This document shows, one piece after another, positions 20,025 through 31,465 of a stretch of DNA of 64,000 bases; the first letter of the stretch is position 1, and every line of letters begins with the position of its first letter. The stretch is from Marinobacter sp. LA51. GTDB lineage: Bacteria > Pseudomonadota > Gammaproteobacteria > Pseudomonadales > Oleiphilaceae. The DNA lies in the NCBI RefSeq assembly GCF_030297175.1, contig NZ_AP028070.1, positions 2,604,001-2,668,000 on the forward strand, given 5' to 3'. A model generated the notes under the pieces. That model made no database searches. It was given only the letters and a program-made list of their open reading frames with translations, and had not been told where the DNA came from. Position numbers and translations under genes: made by a program.

Positions 20025-20110
20025 CAAGAGGTTTCAAAACTGTGCGGAGCCATGGATGGCGGAGCTCAAGCGCCACAGGGATGTGCTTGAGCGGGTTTTA
20101 AAACCTCTTG
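20025..20110 (+). repeat. Structured repeat, copy B (same core as copy A, different arms)
   Basis: Outer arms CAAGAGGTTTCAAAAC (20025-20040) and GTTTTAAAACCTCTTG (20095-20110) are inverted repeats with one mismatch. The interior has GCCATGGATGGC (20049-20060) and a hairpin GCTCAAGC/GCTTGAGC (20064-20071, 20085-20092). The core aligns with the reverse complement of copy A, while the arms are unrelated in sequence. It lies 12 bases after the hisG stop, inside the his gene run. Confidence 0.8.
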
Positions 20111-20122
20111 GGCGAGCGCTTC

Positions 20123-20770
20123 TTAATCCGAAGTACGTCGCTTATCTACGGCAACGGACATCTTTTCGATTATGGGGTTAATTTTTTCGTGTTTCATCTT
20201 CATGGACGCCCGGTTCACCACCAATCGGCTACTGATGTGCTCAATCAGCTCCCGAGCCTCAAGACCATTGGCCTTCAGCGTGTTGCCAGTATCCACGATA
20301 TCGACAATCTCATCCGCCAGCCCAAGAATCGGCGCCAGTTCCATGGCACCATACAACTTGATGATGTCTGCCTGCCGGCCTTGGGCCGAATAGTAGCTGC
20401 GCGCCAGATTCACAAACTTGGTCGCGACCTTGATCCGACCATTCGGCGGTGTCTGGTCCTTGGGACCCGCGGTCATCAGCCGGCAACGGGAAATGTTCAG
20501 ATCCAGCGGCTCATACAATCCCTCACCACCATGCTCCATCAACACATCCTTGCCGGTAACGCCAAGATCAGCGCCGCCGTACTGAACGTAGGTCGGTACA
20601 TCGGTGGCGCGGATGATAAGCACCCGAACGCTAGGATCCGTTGTCGGGAAAACCAGCTTGCGGGATTTCTTGATGTCGTCGACCAGCTCAATGCCGGCTT
20701 CCGCCAGCAGTGGCAGCGTCTCTTCGAGGATGCGCCCCTTCGACAATGCGATGGTGATGGAATCTGTCAT
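20123..20770 (-). CDS. hisG: ATP phosphoribosyltransferase, short form (catalytic subunit)
   Basis: First enzyme of histidine biosynthesis: ATP plus PRPP gives phosphoribosyl-ATP. At 215 residues it is the short HisG form, which needs the regulatory partner HisZ; hisZ is not in this window. Motifs include [10 protein letters not shown] at the start, [17 protein letters not shown], and the PRPP-loop region [17 protein letters not shown]. The ATG at 20770 has GGAAGG upstream and matches the family start [12 protein letters not shown]; a start at 20857 would add 29 residues and overlap nothing useful. It lies 29 bases after murA. Confidence 0.94.
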   Translation of the reverse strand: MTDSITIALSKGRILEETLPLLAEAGIELVDDIKKSRKLVFPTTDPSVRVLIIRATDVPTYVQYGGADLGVTGKDVLMEHGGEGLYEPLDLNISRCRLMTAGPKDQTPPNGRIKVATKFVNLARSYYSAQGRQADIIKLYGAMELAPILGLADEIVDIVDTGNTLKANGLEARELIEHISSRLVVNRASMKMKHEKINPIIEKMSVAVDKRRTSD

Positions 20771-20799
20771 GCGTCCTTCCGGTTTCCCGTTTGTTTCCG

Positions 20800-22333
<1,534 letters not shown>

Positions 22334-22451
22334 AAAAAAACCTCGGGCATTAGAAAATCAGGGGCGAGATTGTAACCAATTACAGAGGCTGGGTCAGCTT
22401 TACCATTGGGTAACAAAGATACCGCTAACCTCACCTGGTGGTAGTGCAAAA

Positions 22452-22778
22452 TTATTTGCGAGAAAATCCGGGCAGTTGGTCATCGAGATGACTAAGAGCT
22501 GCCAGCGACAGCAGACGCTCACTCACGCCTTGATAGGTCAGAACCACACCCTGGCTGGCCGCCAGCCGCTGCCAGCAAAGGAGCATTGACAACACAACAC
22601 TGTGCGCCGTCTCCAGCCCCTCAAGATCCACGGTCAGATTAACCGCAGCAGAACGAATGACAGCTTCCCCCTTTGATCTCAGCGCCACGACGGATTCTGC
22701 ATCCACCTCGCCGGTCACTGCGAGAATGTCATTCGTCCTCTCGACACGGGGCTCCGTTGAGGCCACGACAGCGGTCAC
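22452..22778 (-). CDS. mlaB: STAS-domain protein MlaB
   Basis: STAS-domain protein of 108 residues, the cytoplasmic subunit of the MlaFEDB complex that binds the MlaF ATPase. The STAS core LTVDLEGLETAHSVVLSMLLCW contains Thr/His-Ser at the usual regulatory turn. The start overlaps the mlaC stop by four bases, which indicates translational coupling. Position in the mlaFEDCB run supports the call. Confidence 0.9.
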   Translation of the reverse strand: MTAVVASTEPRVERTNDILAVTGEVDAESVVALRSKGEAVIRSAAVNLTVDLEGLETAHSVVLSMLLCWQRLAASQGVVLTYQGVSERLLSLAALSHLDDQLPGFSRK

Positions 22779-23428
22779 GACTTGTCGACTTCCTTATCCA
22801 GGTTCAGGGATTTCACCGCGTCACCCCAGCCGTCAATTACAACTTGAACCTGGCCGCGGTGTTCTTCCATTTCCTGGGCAAACCGATCGCGGAAGGCAAG
22901 ACCGATGTTCACACCTTCGACAATGACATTCTCCATCATCCACTGACCATCGCCGTTCTTGTACATGGAGTAGGTCACCGGGTAGCGGGTACCTGACGCA
23001 CTGATCACCTCCATCTGAACCGAGGCGCGACCTGCATCCTGCGGGTTAATAACCGCTTCCTTAACCTCGATGCTGAACTTATCAGCTTCCACCAGAGCTT
23101 TAGCGTAACTATCAAACAAGCTGCGCTTAAACTTGACCACGAATTCATTACGCTGCTCCGGAGTGGTCTGGCGAGCGTACCTACCCATCACCCGGGCAGC
23201 GATCCGGCGAAAATCGACAAAGTCCCGCAAAGACTCGTCCATACTGGCGTAAAACGCTTCGGGATCTTCATCGTACAGACCGCGCTCGGCATTCAGCTTT
23301 TCAACCAGACGCTGGGTATTCTGATCTACGTAGGCCTTAAGGTCCTCAGCGGCTCCGGCATGAGCGGATCCCACCACGAAGGCGGCCAATACAAACAGCA
23401 AAAACAAACGTTGTTTCACCAAAAGCAT
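22775..23428 (-). CDS. mlaC: Phospholipid-binding periplasmic protein MlaC
   Basis: Periplasmic lipid carrier of 217 residues. It has a signal peptide (about 1-24, ending VGSAHA) and the MlaC fold with a YARQTTPEQRNEFVVKFKRSL segment. It shuttles phospholipid between the outer-membrane MlaA complex and the inner-membrane MlaFEDB complex. The ATG at 23428 has AAGGAG at ideal spacing; an upstream TTG at 23494 would overlap mlaD and destroy the signal peptide. Confidence 0.94.
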   Translation of the reverse strand: MLLVKQRLFLLFVLAAFVVGSAHAGAAEDLKAYVDQNTQRLVEKLNAERGLYDEDPEAFYASMDESLRDFVDFRRIAARVMGRYARQTTPEQRNEFVVKFKRSLFDSYAKALVEADKFSIEVKEAVINPQDAGRASVQMEVISASGTRYPVTYSMYKNGDGQWMMENVIVEGVNIGLAFRDRFAQEMEEHRGQVQVVIDGWGDAVKSLNLDKEVDKS

Positions 23429-23477
23429 TACAATCTCCTTTGAAAACCAGTTCCCTGCGGTCCTACTCATCGGCCCG

Positions 23478-23930
23478 TCATCGGCCGGAAGCAAAATTAC
23501 TGATCAGCCGCTCCAGATTCATGGCCGACTGAGTGGAGTAAAAGGTGTCGCCGTCTGCCAACGACTCCATCTCTCCCCCAACGGATATATCAATGTACTG
23601 TTCACCGAGCAGGCCCGATGTACGTATTACTGCCGAACTGTCTGACGGAATGGTATCAATATCCGCACTGATCGACATCGTCACTTTTGCCTGAAACGTC
23701 TTTTTATTCAGGCTGATAGACTCGATAGTGCCGACCGTAACCCCGGCCATTGAAACCCGCCCTCTGGGTGCCAGCCCTCCGGTATCATTGAAGTTGGCAT
23801 ACACCGTATACGTACCTTCAGCCGATTTGGGCGTCAGGCCACTGACCTGCAGAGCGAGAAACAGCAGCGCCGCCAGTCCGGCAACCATAAACACTCCGAC
23901 TATGACTTCCGTTGTTCTCTGGGTTATCAC
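23478..23930 (-). CDS. mlaD: MCE-domain protein MlaD
   Basis: Inner-membrane-anchored periplasmic MCE protein of 150 residues. One transmembrane helix (about residues 8-28) is followed by the MCE domain with VYANFNDTGGLAPRGRVSMAG and SGLLGEQYIDI. It forms the hexameric ring of the MlaFEDB transporter. The GTG at 23930 (MITQRTTEVIVG) has a purine-rich GGTGGAG just upstream; a TTG at 23975 would overlap mlaE and add a charged leader not typical of the family. Confidence 0.92.
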   Translation of the reverse strand: MITQRTTEVIVGVFMVAGLAALLFLALQVSGLTPKSAEGTYTVYANFNDTGGLAPRGRVSMAGVTVGTIESISLNKKTFQAKVTMSISADIDTIPSDSSAVIRTSGLLGEQYIDISVGGEMESLADGDTFYSTQSAMNLERLISNFASGR

Positions 23931-23961
23931 CGCTCCACCTACCTTTCTGTCAGTCGTACGT

Positions 23962-24744
23962 TCAAAAGTCGCCAAACATCACGGCGGTCAACACAAAATC
24001 CAGCGCCAGAACTGCCAGCGACGAATACACCACGGTTTTCGTCGTCGCCGAGCTGATACCTGCGGAAGTCGGTACACAGTCGTAACCCTGGTAGACCGCA
24101 ATCCAGGTGCAGACGAAACCGAACACCACGCTTTTGATCACGCCGTTGAGCACGTCATCCACGAAGTCCACAGATGACTGCATATTACCCCAGAACGAAC
24201 CCTCAAAAACGCCGAGCCAATCGACACCTACGAGCATTCCGCCCCATATTCCCACCGCCGAAAAGATAATGGCCAGCACCGGCATGGCAATGAAACCGGC
24301 CCAAAGCCTCGGCGCAATGACCCTCCGTAATGGGTCGACCCCCATCATCTCCATGCTCGACAATTGTTCAGTCGCTTTCATCAGACCGATTTCGGCTGTC
24401 AGGGCAGACCCGGCGCGCCCCGCAAAAAGCAGTGCTGTTACCACCGGTCCCAGCTCACGCACCAGTGTCAGAGCAATCATCTGGCCAATGGCCGCCTCGG
24501 AGCCGTAGTCGCTAAGGATGGTGTAGCCCTGCAACCCCAACACCATGCCAATGAAAAGACCGGACACGATAATAATCGCCAGCGACAGAACACCCACGGC
24601 GTATAGCTGCTTGATCAACAGCGGAAACCCGATGCTCGGTCTCGGGACACCCACCACAACGCCCGCCAGGAACTGCCCTGAGCGACCGAGTGCCGACATG
24701 GTTGTCAGCCCCCAACGGCCCAACGCCACAATTCGATCGATCAA
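23962..24744 (-). CDS. mlaE: Phospholipid ABC transporter permease MlaE
   Basis: Integral inner-membrane permease of 260 residues with about five to six hydrophobic segments. The family signature [26 protein letters not shown] lies near residues 95-120 and the [14 protein letters not shown] coupling motif follows. The start overlaps the mlaF stop by four bases. It forms the membrane core of the MlaFEDB complex. Confidence 0.95.
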   Translation of the reverse strand: MIDRIVALGRWGLTTMSALGRSGQFLAGVVVGVPRPSIGFPLLIKQLYAVGVLSLAIIIVSGLFIGMVLGLQGYTILSDYGSEAAIGQMIALTLVRELGPVVTALLFAGRAGSALTAEIGLMKATEQLSSMEMMGVDPLRRVIAPRLWAGFIAMPVLAIIFSAVGIWGGMLVGVDWLGVFEGSFWGNMQSSVDFVDDVLNGVIKSVVFGFVCTWIAVYQGYDCVPTSAGISSATTKTVVYSSLAVLALDFVLTAVMFGDF

Positions 24745-25553
24745 GAAGCCTCCCCGGGGAGCCCATAATCAGCGCCAGCGGGACCGGCAGGATAGTGAAA
24801 CGGCACCGGTCCATCGGGTTGACCGCGCAGGAACTGCTGGATCTGCTCGGACGGATGAGCCCGGATTTCGTCCGGCGTGCCCTCGCCGATCACCTTGCCA
24901 TCAGCAATGATGCAGGCGTGATGACAGATGCTGAGGGATTCCGGCACATCATGGGACACCAGCACACTGGTCAGGCCCATAGAACTGTTAAGGTCCCGGA
25001 TCAGCTTTACCAATACGCCCATGGTGATCGGATCCTGACCGGCGAAAGGCTCGTCGTACATGATCAGCTCCGGGTCCAGGGCAATACTGCGTGCCAGCGC
25101 AACTCGCCGGGTCATCCCGCCGGACAACTCTGACGGCATTAATGCCCGAGCGCCGCGCAGGCCCACCGCTTCCAGTTTCATCAGCACGATATCGTGAATC
25201 ATGTCTTCAGGCAGCGAGGTGTGCACTCGCAGAGGGAACGCCACGTTCTCGTACACATTGAGATCAGTAAACAGGGCCCCGCTCTGGAACAACATGCCAA
25301 TCTTTTCCCGCAGCTTGTACAGCGCGCCGCGCTTCAGGTTTGGCACGTCGTGACCATCAAGACTGACGCTGCCGGAATCAGGTCGCAGCTGACCACCTAT
25401 CAGCCGCAACACCGTGGTCTTACCGGTGCCACTGGGCCCCATGATGGCGGTGATTTTACCGCGCGGTATGTCCAGAGTTACGCCATCCAGAACTCGACGC
25501 CCTGAACGGGAAAATACAACATCTCTCAATGATATGTATGCGGGACTGTCCAT
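24741..25553 (-). CDS. mlaF: Phospholipid ABC transporter ATPase MlaF
   Basis: ABC ATPase of 270 residues. Walker A is GPSGTGKTT, the signature is [14 protein letters not shown], Walker B is [14 protein letters not shown] and the H-loop is SHDVPE. It powers lipid movement by the Mla complex. The ATG at 25553 has GGGTAGGG upstream and is preferred over a start at 25580. It heads the mlaFEDCB-ibaG-murA run and is divergent from kdsD; no convincing promoter was found in the gap, which otherwise looks empty. Confidence 0.95.
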   Translation of the reverse strand: MDSPAYISLRDVVFSRSGRRVLDGVTLDIPRGKITAIMGPSGTGKTTVLRLIGGQLRPDSGSVSLDGHDVPNLKRGALYKLREKIGMLFQSGALFTDLNVYENVAFPLRVHTSLPEDMIHDIVLMKLEAVGLRGARALMPSELSGGMTRRVALARSIALDPELIMYDEPFAGQDPITMGVLVKLIRDLNSSMGLTSVLVSHDVPESLSICHHACIIADGKVIGEGTPDEIRAHPSEQIQQFLRGQPDGPVPFHYPAGPAGADYGLPGEAS

Positions 25554-25832
25554 AACCCTACCCTTTGTGCGTAACCCCACCCTGTGAAAGTGCGACTAAA
25601 AAGTGCGGCTACATTATGCCAAGGAAGCTTGAAGCTCAATCGGTCCAAGCCGAAAAAGCATGAACACGTTGATCAGTTTCACTGAACTTTCTGTAACGCA
25701 TCCTGTAACCCACGGCGTCTCTGATTGAAAATGATATACTCCGCTGTAACTTCAGCGGCATTGCCCCAGAATCAGGCACTGTGCAATGCATTGATAACCA
25801 TGTTCACCCAAGCAGACCAGGCCCTAATCCCG

Positions 25833-26813
25833 ATGACTGAACAGAGCTCAAAGGACTTTCGCACTTCCGCGCTTCAAGCCATCCGTATCGAACGTGATGC
25901 TATTGATGCCCTGGAAGGACGCATTGATCACCATTTCATCAAGGCGTGCGAGGTAATCATGGCCTGCAAGGGCCGGGTCGTGGTCACCGGCATGGGCAAA
26001 TCCGGGCACATTGGTAACAAGATTGCGGCAACCCTGGCGAGTACCGGCACCCCGTCGTTTTTCGTGCATCCCGGCGAAGCCAGCCACGGTGACCTGGGCA
26101 TGATTACCAGCCAGGACGTAGTCATTGCCATATCCAACAGCGGCAACACCAGCGAGGTGGTTACCATTCTGCCGCTGATCAAGCGTATGGACGCTCCGCT
26201 GATCAGCATGACCGGCAACCCGGATTCGGTATTGGCCAGGGAAGCGGTGGCCAACCTGGACGTGAGCGTTGAAACCGAGGCCTGCCCGCTAGGCCTGGCG
26301 CCCACCTCTAGCACCACAGCCACGCTGGTCATGGGAGACGCTCTCGCGGTCGCCCTGCTGGAGGCGCGCGGCTTCAGTAAAGAAGATTTTGCATTCTCGC
26401 ACCCCGGCGGCACGCTCGGGCGTAGGCTTCTGCTTAGAGTCTCCGACATCATGCACACCGGGGACCGCATTCCAAAAGTCCCTGAAGGCACCACCCTCAG
26501 CGGCGCCCTGCTGGAAATTTCTCGCAAAGGACTGGGCATGACCACGGTACTGGATGCATCCGGCAAGCTGACCGGCGTCTTTACCGACGGCGACCTGCGT
26601 CGCACGCTTGATAAGAATGTCGACGTACACACCACCGCAATCGAACACGTCATGACCCCCAACGGCAAAACCATTCAGGCCGAACACCTGGCGGCGGAAG
26701 CCCTGAACATCATGGAAGAAATGAAAATCAACGCGCTGCCGGTGACCGACCAGAGCGGCAGCTTGGTGGGCGCTATCAACATGCACGATCTGCTTCGGGC
26801 TGGAGTGATCTGA
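25833..26813 (+). CDS. kdsD: Arabinose-5-phosphate isomerase
   Basis: Enzyme of 326 residues that interconverts ribulose-5-phosphate and arabinose-5-phosphate for Kdo synthesis. The SIS domain (about 40-175) has TGMGKSGHIG and ISNSGNTSEV, then ACPLGLAPTSSTTATL and SHPGGTLGRRLL. Two CBS domains fill about 205-326. The ATG at 25833 gives a length like E. coli KdsD (328); an upstream ATG at 25725 would add 36 residues without family similarity. The stop overlaps the kdsC start by one base. Confidence 0.95.
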   Translation: MTEQSSKDFRTSALQAIRIERDAIDALEGRIDHHFIKACEVIMACKGRVVVTGMGKSGHIGNKIAATLASTGTPSFFVHPGEASHGDLGMITSQDVVIAISNSGNTSEVVTILPLIKRMDAPLISMTGNPDSVLAREAVANLDVSVETEACPLGLAPTSSTTATLVMGDALAVALLEARGFSKEDFAFSHPGGTLGRRLLLRVSDIMHTGDRIPKVPEGTTLSGALLEISRKGLGMTTVLDASGKLTGVFTDGDLRRTLDKNVDVHTTAIEHVMTPNGKTIQAEHLAAEALNIMEEMKINALPVTDQSGSLVGAINMHDLLRAGVI

Positions 26814-27382
26814 TGTCAGACCCGATCAGCCCGCTAGCCGCGAACTGGCCACGGGAACTCCTGACCAAAGCCGCCGGGATCCGCCTGATTGCGTTTGATG
26901 TCGACGGCATCATGAGTGATGGCAGACTCTATTTCAGCGCCAATGGCGATGAGCTCAAAGCCTTCAACATCCTCGACGGCCTGGGCATGAAACAGCTAAT
27001 GGCGGCGGGCATCGATGTCGCCGTGATCACCGGCCGAAAGTCGCCCCTCACCGAAAAACGGATGCGGGATCTGGGCATTCCCCACCTGATGCAGGGTCGC
27101 GAGGATAAACGCGTCGCGCTGCAGGAACTGCTCAGCGCCATGGACCTGCCCGCCGATGCAATCGCCTACATGGGCGACGACCTGCCAGACCTGCCGGCCA
27201 TCCGTTTTGCCGGGCTTGGCTTGACCGTGCCCAACGGCTATTGGCTGGTACGCGAACACGCCGACTATTGCACCCAGGCCGCCGGTGGCAGCGGCGCCGT
27301 GCGTGAAGTCAGTGATTTGTTGCTGACGGCTCAGGGTAAGCTCGGCGCCGCCCTAGCGAGCTATCTGGAGCCCGACACATGA
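26813..27382 (+). CDS. kdsC: 3-deoxy-D-manno-octulosonate 8-phosphate phosphatase
   Basis: HAD-superfamily phosphatase of 189 residues that yields free Kdo. The catalytic motif FDVDGIMSDG has the nucleophile Asp29 and acid/base Asp31, Thr in VITGRKS serves as motif II, and MGDDLPDLP is motif IV. It overlaps kdsD by one base and lptC by four bases, so these genes form one operon. Confidence 0.95.
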   Translation: MSDPISPLAANWPRELLTKAAGIRLIAFDVDGIMSDGRLYFSANGDELKAFNILDGLGMKQLMAAGIDVAVITGRKSPLTEKRMRDLGIPHLMQGREDKRVALQELLSAMDLPADAIAYMGDDLPDLPAIRFAGLGLTVPNGYWLVREHADYCTQAAGGSGAVREVSDLLLTAQGKLGAALASYLEPDT

Positions 27383-28029
27383 GTGCCAGTTCCAAGGATC
27401 AGCGCAGCAACAACAATGGCGAGACCAAAGACGGCCTGATCGCGCTGCTTACGCTATCAGACCGTCCGTGGCTGCGCACCCTGGCCCTCGGCGGCACGAT
27501 TGCCGCAACACTGTTTCTGTTATGGCGCAGTGACGAACCCACCAGGATTCAAGACGATGCAGCGAAACTTCGAGGCAAGGCCGAACCCGATGGCTTTGTC
27601 GTCAATGGCCAGTACACGTCCTATGACGAAAACGGCGACCTGAAAATCCAGTTCACCAGCCCTCGAATCGAACAGTTCGAGGAAGGCAATGTAGCCACCA
27701 TGAAAGAACCCCGCGCCAAGCTCTTCGGTCAGCCAGAAACGGAACCCTGGATTGTCGAGTCGGAGAATGGCAGCCTGTTGCAAAATGAAGGTGTGCTTTA
27801 TCTGACCGACCACGTGCGGGTTATCCGGACCATTGGCGAACGCAAAGCCACGATGACAACCACCAGCCTGACCCTGGATAACGACCAGGGCACCGTGTAC
27901 ACCGACGCACCGGTTACCATCACCGATCAAATTGGCGTCACCCGGGCGAAAGGCATGAAAGCCTGGATTGACGACCGAACCCTCGAACTTAAATCTCAGG
28001 TGGAAGGACGCTATGAAACTGGTCAATAA
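27379..28029 (+). CDS. lptC: LPS export protein LptC
   Basis: Bitopic inner-membrane protein of 216 residues with one transmembrane helix (about 33-49) after a polar, Asn/Ser-rich cytoplasmic tail, then a periplasmic LptA-like beta-jellyroll domain. It receives LPS from LptB2FG and passes it to LptA. Its N-terminal tail is longer than that of E. coli LptC (191 residues in total). It overlaps lptA by 17 bases. Confidence 0.92.
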   Translation: MSASSKDQRSNNNGETKDGLIALLTLSDRPWLRTLALGGTIAATLFLLWRSDEPTRIQDDAAKLRGKAEPDGFVVNGQYTSYDENGDLKIQFTSPRIEQFEEGNVATMKEPRAKLFGQPETEPWIVESENGSLLQNEGVLYLTDHVRVIRTIGERKATMTTTSLTLDNDQGTVYTDAPVTITDQIGVTRAKGMKAWIDDRTLELKSQVEGRYETGQ

Positions 28030-28567
28030 CCGATGTCTCACGCTGCTGGCTGTCACGCTGGCACTGACCGTCAGCGGGCCTGCCACCGCGTTCAACCTGG
28101 ATTCCGACGCCCCGATCACCGTGAGCGCCGATAACGCCCGATTGGACGACACCAAGGGCATAGCCACCTACACCGGAGACGTCCAGCTAGTGCAGGGAAA
28201 AACCCGGCTCGACGCAGAGCGCGTGGTGCTGTTCCGGGATGCCAATGGCCTGAGCCGCATTGAGGCCTCCGGCCAGCCGGCCCGCTACCAGCAGCCAACC
28301 CGGGACGGCGAGGGTGAAACCGACGCCCGTGCCCTCAACATCACCTGGTCCGCCAGCGAAGACCAACTGACCTTTGAAAGGGATGCCATCATTGAGCAGA
28401 ATGGCAACCTGTTCCGGGGCGACGTCATTCATTATGATACCGTCCGCCGGGTTGTAACCGCGCAGGGTGGCGACACGAATACTGGTAGCGGCCGTGTCGA
28501 AATGGTCATCCAGCCACGCAGTACCAAAAGCAAACAGGGATCCGATGGCAGTTCTCAGAGCCAGTAA
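28013..28567 (+). CDS. lptA: LPS transport periplasmic protein LptA
   Basis: Periplasmic bridge protein of 184 residues with a signal peptide (about 1-24) and the OstA-type jellyroll ([20 protein letters not shown], then [11 protein letters not shown]). It carries LPS across the periplasm between LptC and LptD. The ATG at 28013 has GGAAGGAC upstream and starts the signal peptide. It overlaps both neighbours (lptC by 17, lptB by 23 bases). Confidence 0.94.
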   Translation: MKLVNNRCLTLLAVTLALTVSGPATAFNLDSDAPITVSADNARLDDTKGIATYTGDVQLVQGKTRLDAERVVLFRDANGLSRIEASGQPARYQQPTRDGEGETDARALNITWSASEDQLTFERDAIIEQNGNLFRGDVIHYDTVRRVVTAQGGDTNTGSGRVEMVIQPRSTKSKQGSDGSSQSQ

Positions 28568-29270
28568 CCTGGCAAAAAGCTACAAACACAAAAAGGTGGT
28601 GATTGACGTTTCGCTGGAGATCCGCAGCGGCGAAATCGTTGGTCTTCTCGGTCCCAACGGGGCCGGCAAGACCACCTGCTTTTACATGATTGTCGGGCTG
28701 GTGCCTGCTGATCGGGGCCGCATCACTATCGACAGCCAGGACATCACACCACTGCCGATGCATGGCCGCGCCCGCAAGGGTATCGGATACCTGCCCCAGG
28801 AAGCCTCGGTGTTTCGCAAACTGACCGTTCGTGACAACATCATGGCCATCCTGGAGACCCGCAAGGGCTTGAGCCGGACCGAACGGGTAAACAAGCTGGA
28901 AGAGCTTCTTGAAGAGTTTCACATTACCCACATTCGCGACAGCGTGGGTATGGCCCTGTCCGGCGGTGAACGCCGTCGTGTCGAGATCGCCCGCGCCCTG
29001 GCCATGGAGCCCGCGTTTATCCTGCTGGACGAACCCTTTGCCGGGGTCGACCCGATCTCGGTGAGCGATATCAAGCACATCATCCGCCACCTCCGGGACA
29101 AGGGCATCGGTGTGCTGATCACCGACCACAACGTGCGGGAAACCCTGGACATTTGTGAGACCGCCTACATTGTCTCCGGTGGTCACATTATTGCGTCCGG
29201 AAATTCTGAAACCATCCTGGCCAACCAGCAGGTGAAAGAAGTCTACCTGGGCAATGAATTCAGACTGTGA
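28545..29270 (+). CDS. lptB: LPS export ABC transporter ATPase LptB
   Basis: ABC ATPase of 241 residues, the expected size. Walker A is GPNGAGKTT, the signature is [15 protein letters not shown], Walker B is [13 protein letters not shown] and the switch His is in ITDHNVRET. It drives LptFG, whose genes are not in this window. The ATG at 28545 has AGGGA upstream and gives the family start; translation from 28467 would add 26 residues. Like its relatives it lies directly upstream of rpoN. Confidence 0.96.
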   Translation: MAVLRASNLAKSYKHKKVVIDVSLEIRSGEIVGLLGPNGAGKTTCFYMIVGLVPADRGRITIDSQDITPLPMHGRARKGIGYLPQEASVFRKLTVRDNIMAILETRKGLSRTERVNKLEELLEEFHITHIRDSVGMALSGGERRRVEIARALAMEPAFILLDEPFAGVDPISVSDIKHIIRHLRDKGIGVLITDHNVRETLDICETAYIVSGGHIIASGNSETILANQQVKEVYLGNEFRL

Positions 29271-29426
29271 CGCCAAGCATCCGATTGTGTTGGTGACTTT
29301 GAGCAAGTAAACTCGGCAAAGAACTTGCTAGGCTCTTTTGGGATGTCGGCAAGTGACGGCCACATAACGACTTTTTTATTGAACAGACCGCAACGCAGAG
29401 TGCTGACGAGTGACGGATCCTGAACC

Positions 29427-30959
29427 ATGGTTATGAAAGCCTCCTTACAGTTAAAGCTGGGTCAAAGTCTGACCATGACACCCCAGCTGCAACAGGCGAT
29501 CCGGCTTCTGCAGCTATCCACCCTGGATCTTCAGCAGGAAATTCAGCAGGCGCTGGAATCCAATCCCATGCTGGAAACCTCCGAGGACGACGACCAGGCG
29601 GAATCCCAGTCGACCGACGACAGCAACAGTCACGACGAGCCAGCCAGCGAAACAGCCTCGGAACCGGCTCCAGAGACCACCCCGGACTGGGACGAGTCCG
29701 AAAACGGGCCCGACTGGTCATCGGAGAATGAGATTCCGGATACCATCCCCGACGATCTGCCGGTCGACACCGCGTGGGACGATATCTATCAGTCAGCGCC
29801 GGCGACCTCCGCGCGCAATGACGACGAAAACGATCACGATTTCGAGACCCGCAACTCACCCACGGAAACCCTGCAGGACCACCTTGAGTGGCAGCTGAAC
29901 CTGACTCCGTTGAGCGAGCGGGACCAGGCCATTGCCCATGCCCTGATGGATGCCGTGGACGAACGGGGTTACCTGACCAGCCCACCTGAGGACATCCACG
30001 CCGGGCTGCAAGATGATGCGGATGAAGACCCGGTTGAACTGGACGAGGTTGAAGCGGTGCTGCACCGCCTGCAGCATTTCGACCCCCCCGGCGTTTTTGC
30101 CCGTGACTTGCAGGAATGCCTGCTGATCCAGCTGAACCAGTTACCGCCAGAAACACCCTGGCTGTCCCAGGCCCGACTGGTGATCACCCACTACATCAAT
30201 CTGCTGGGTAACCGCGACTACGCGCAATTACTGCGGCGCAGCCGGCTCAAAGAAGATCAATTGCGGGAGGTTCTGGCCCTCATCACTGGCCTGAACCCAC
30301 GGCCCGGAGACGTGATCGATCGCGCCGAGCCTGATTACGTGATTCCGGATGTCATCGTGCGCAAACACAACGGCCGGTGGCGAGTTGAGTTAAATCCTGA
30401 AATTGCACCACGCATCCGCGTCAATGCAGGCTATGCTTCTCTTATAAGGCGCGCAGACAGCAGTGCCGACAACACCTACCTGCGTGATCAGCTGCAGGAA
30501 GCCAAATGGTTTATCAAGAGCCTGCAAAGCCGTAACGAAACCTTGCTTAAGGTGGCTACCCGAATCGTTGAACACCAGCAGGGCTTTCTGGATCACGGTG
30601 AAGAAGCCATGAAACCCTTGATCCTGTCGGATATTGCGCAGGCGGTGGAGATGCACGAGTCGACCATTTCCCGGGTCACGACACAAAAATACATGCATAC
30701 GCCCCGGGGCATCTTTGAGCTGAAGTATTTTTTCTCGAGTCATGTCAGTACGGATGAAGGCGGGGAATGTTCATCGACCGCTATCCGTGCAATGATCAAG
30801 AAACTGATCGCAGCGGAAACGCCGAAAAAGCCGTTGAGCGATAGCAAAATTGCGGCCATGCTAGGGGATCAAGGAATCAAGGTGGCGCGGCGGACGGTAG
30901 CCAAGTACCGGGAGGCCATGCATATTCCACCCTCGAATGAGCGAAAAAGACTGGTTTAG
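29427..30959 (+). CDS. rpoN: RNA polymerase sigma-54 factor
   Basis: Sigma-54 of 510 residues. Region I is Gln/Leu rich ([20 protein letters not shown]), region II is a long acidic, low-complexity linker (about residues 50-145), and region III includes the core-binding domain, the helix-turn-helix and the RpoN box ARRTVAKYR (487-495). It directs transcription from -24/-12 promoters with enhancer-binding activators. A second ATG six bases downstream (29433, [10 protein letters not shown]) matches E. coli even better and cannot be excluded. The 156-base gap before it holds no gene. Confidence 0.96.
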   Translation: MVMKASLQLKLGQSLTMTPQLQQAIRLLQLSTLDLQQEIQQALESNPMLETSEDDDQAESQSTDDSNSHDEPASETASEPAPETTPDWDESENGPDWSSENEIPDTIPDDLPVDTAWDDIYQSAPATSARNDDENDHDFETRNSPTETLQDHLEWQLNLTPLSERDQAIAHALMDAVDERGYLTSPPEDIHAGLQDDADEDPVELDEVEAVLHRLQHFDPPGVFARDLQECLLIQLNQLPPETPWLSQARLVITHYINLLGNRDYAQLLRRSRLKEDQLREVLALITGLNPRPGDVIDRAEPDYVIPDVIVRKHNGRWRVELNPEIAPRIRVNAGYASLIRRADSSADNTYLRDQLQEAKWFIKSLQSRNETLLKVATRIVEHQQGFLDHGEEAMKPLILSDIAQAVEMHESTISRVTTQKYMHTPRGIFELKYFFSSHVSTDEGGECSSTAIRAMIKKLIAAETPKKPLSDSKIAAMLGDQGIKVARRTVAKYREAMHIPPSNERKRLV

Positions 30960-31070
30960 GAGAGCCCTGCCCTCACAGGGGGCTCCCCCAGACCAAACTT
31001 TGGCGGCGCAGTGCGCGCCAGCCCTCAGCCCGACCCGTCTGGGCCGGCACGATGACAACAGGAGACGCCT

Positions 31071-31379
31071 ATGCAACTCAACATTTCAGGCCACCACGTA
31101 GAACTGACTCCCGCACTGAAGGATTACGTCTCGGAAAAATTTGAGAAACTTGAACGCCACTTTGACCACATCAGTAATTGCCAGGTCACTTTGCAAGTGG
31201 AGAAAGTTCGTCAAATGGCAGAAGCGACGTTGCACGTGGTTGGTGGTGATATACACGCAAAGGCAGAAAACGAGGACATGTATGCGGCCATCGACGGGCT
31301 GATTGACAAACTGGACCGCCAGATCCTCAAGCACAAGGAAAAGAATGTAGACCGGATGCACGGCAACGGCGGTCGCTAG
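31071..31379 (+). CDS. hpf: Ribosome hibernation promoting factor (short form)
   Basis: Ribosome-associated protein of 102 residues that binds the 30S decoding region and promotes 100S dimers in stationary phase. It has the HPF/YfiA fold start (MQLNISGHHVELTPALKDYV), YAAIDGLIDKLDRQI and the C-terminal basic helix, and lacks the extra dimerisation domain of long HPF. ACAGGAGAC precedes the ATG. Its position between rpoN and ptsN is conserved in proteobacteria. Confidence 0.94.
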   Translation: MQLNISGHHVELTPALKDYVSEKFEKLERHFDHISNCQVTLQVEKVRQMAEATLHVVGGDIHAKAENEDMYAAIDGLIDKLDRQILKHKEKNVDRMHGNGGR

Positions 31380-31410
31380 ACGCCAGTTATCGTGCATGTC
31401 ATCTCATCGC

Positions 31411-31446
31411 GCTGCGGCAAGGTTAACCTGCCGCAGCCTTTTTTTT
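31411..31446 (+). terminator. Terminator or attenuator between hpf and ptsN
   Basis: A stem of 13 pairs with one bulge (GCTGCGGCA... / ...TGCCGCAGC, 31411-31437) is followed by CC and a run of eight T. It should reduce read-through from rpoN-hpf into ptsN-rapZ-npr. Confidence 0.85.
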
Positions 31447-31465
31447 ACGGAATTGCAGTCGATTC

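Noticed and set aside
17411..20110. The two structured repeats read as CRISPR or attachment sites
   Set aside because: There are only two copies 2.5 kb apart in opposite orientation with nested palindromes; there are no spacers, cas genes or integrase.
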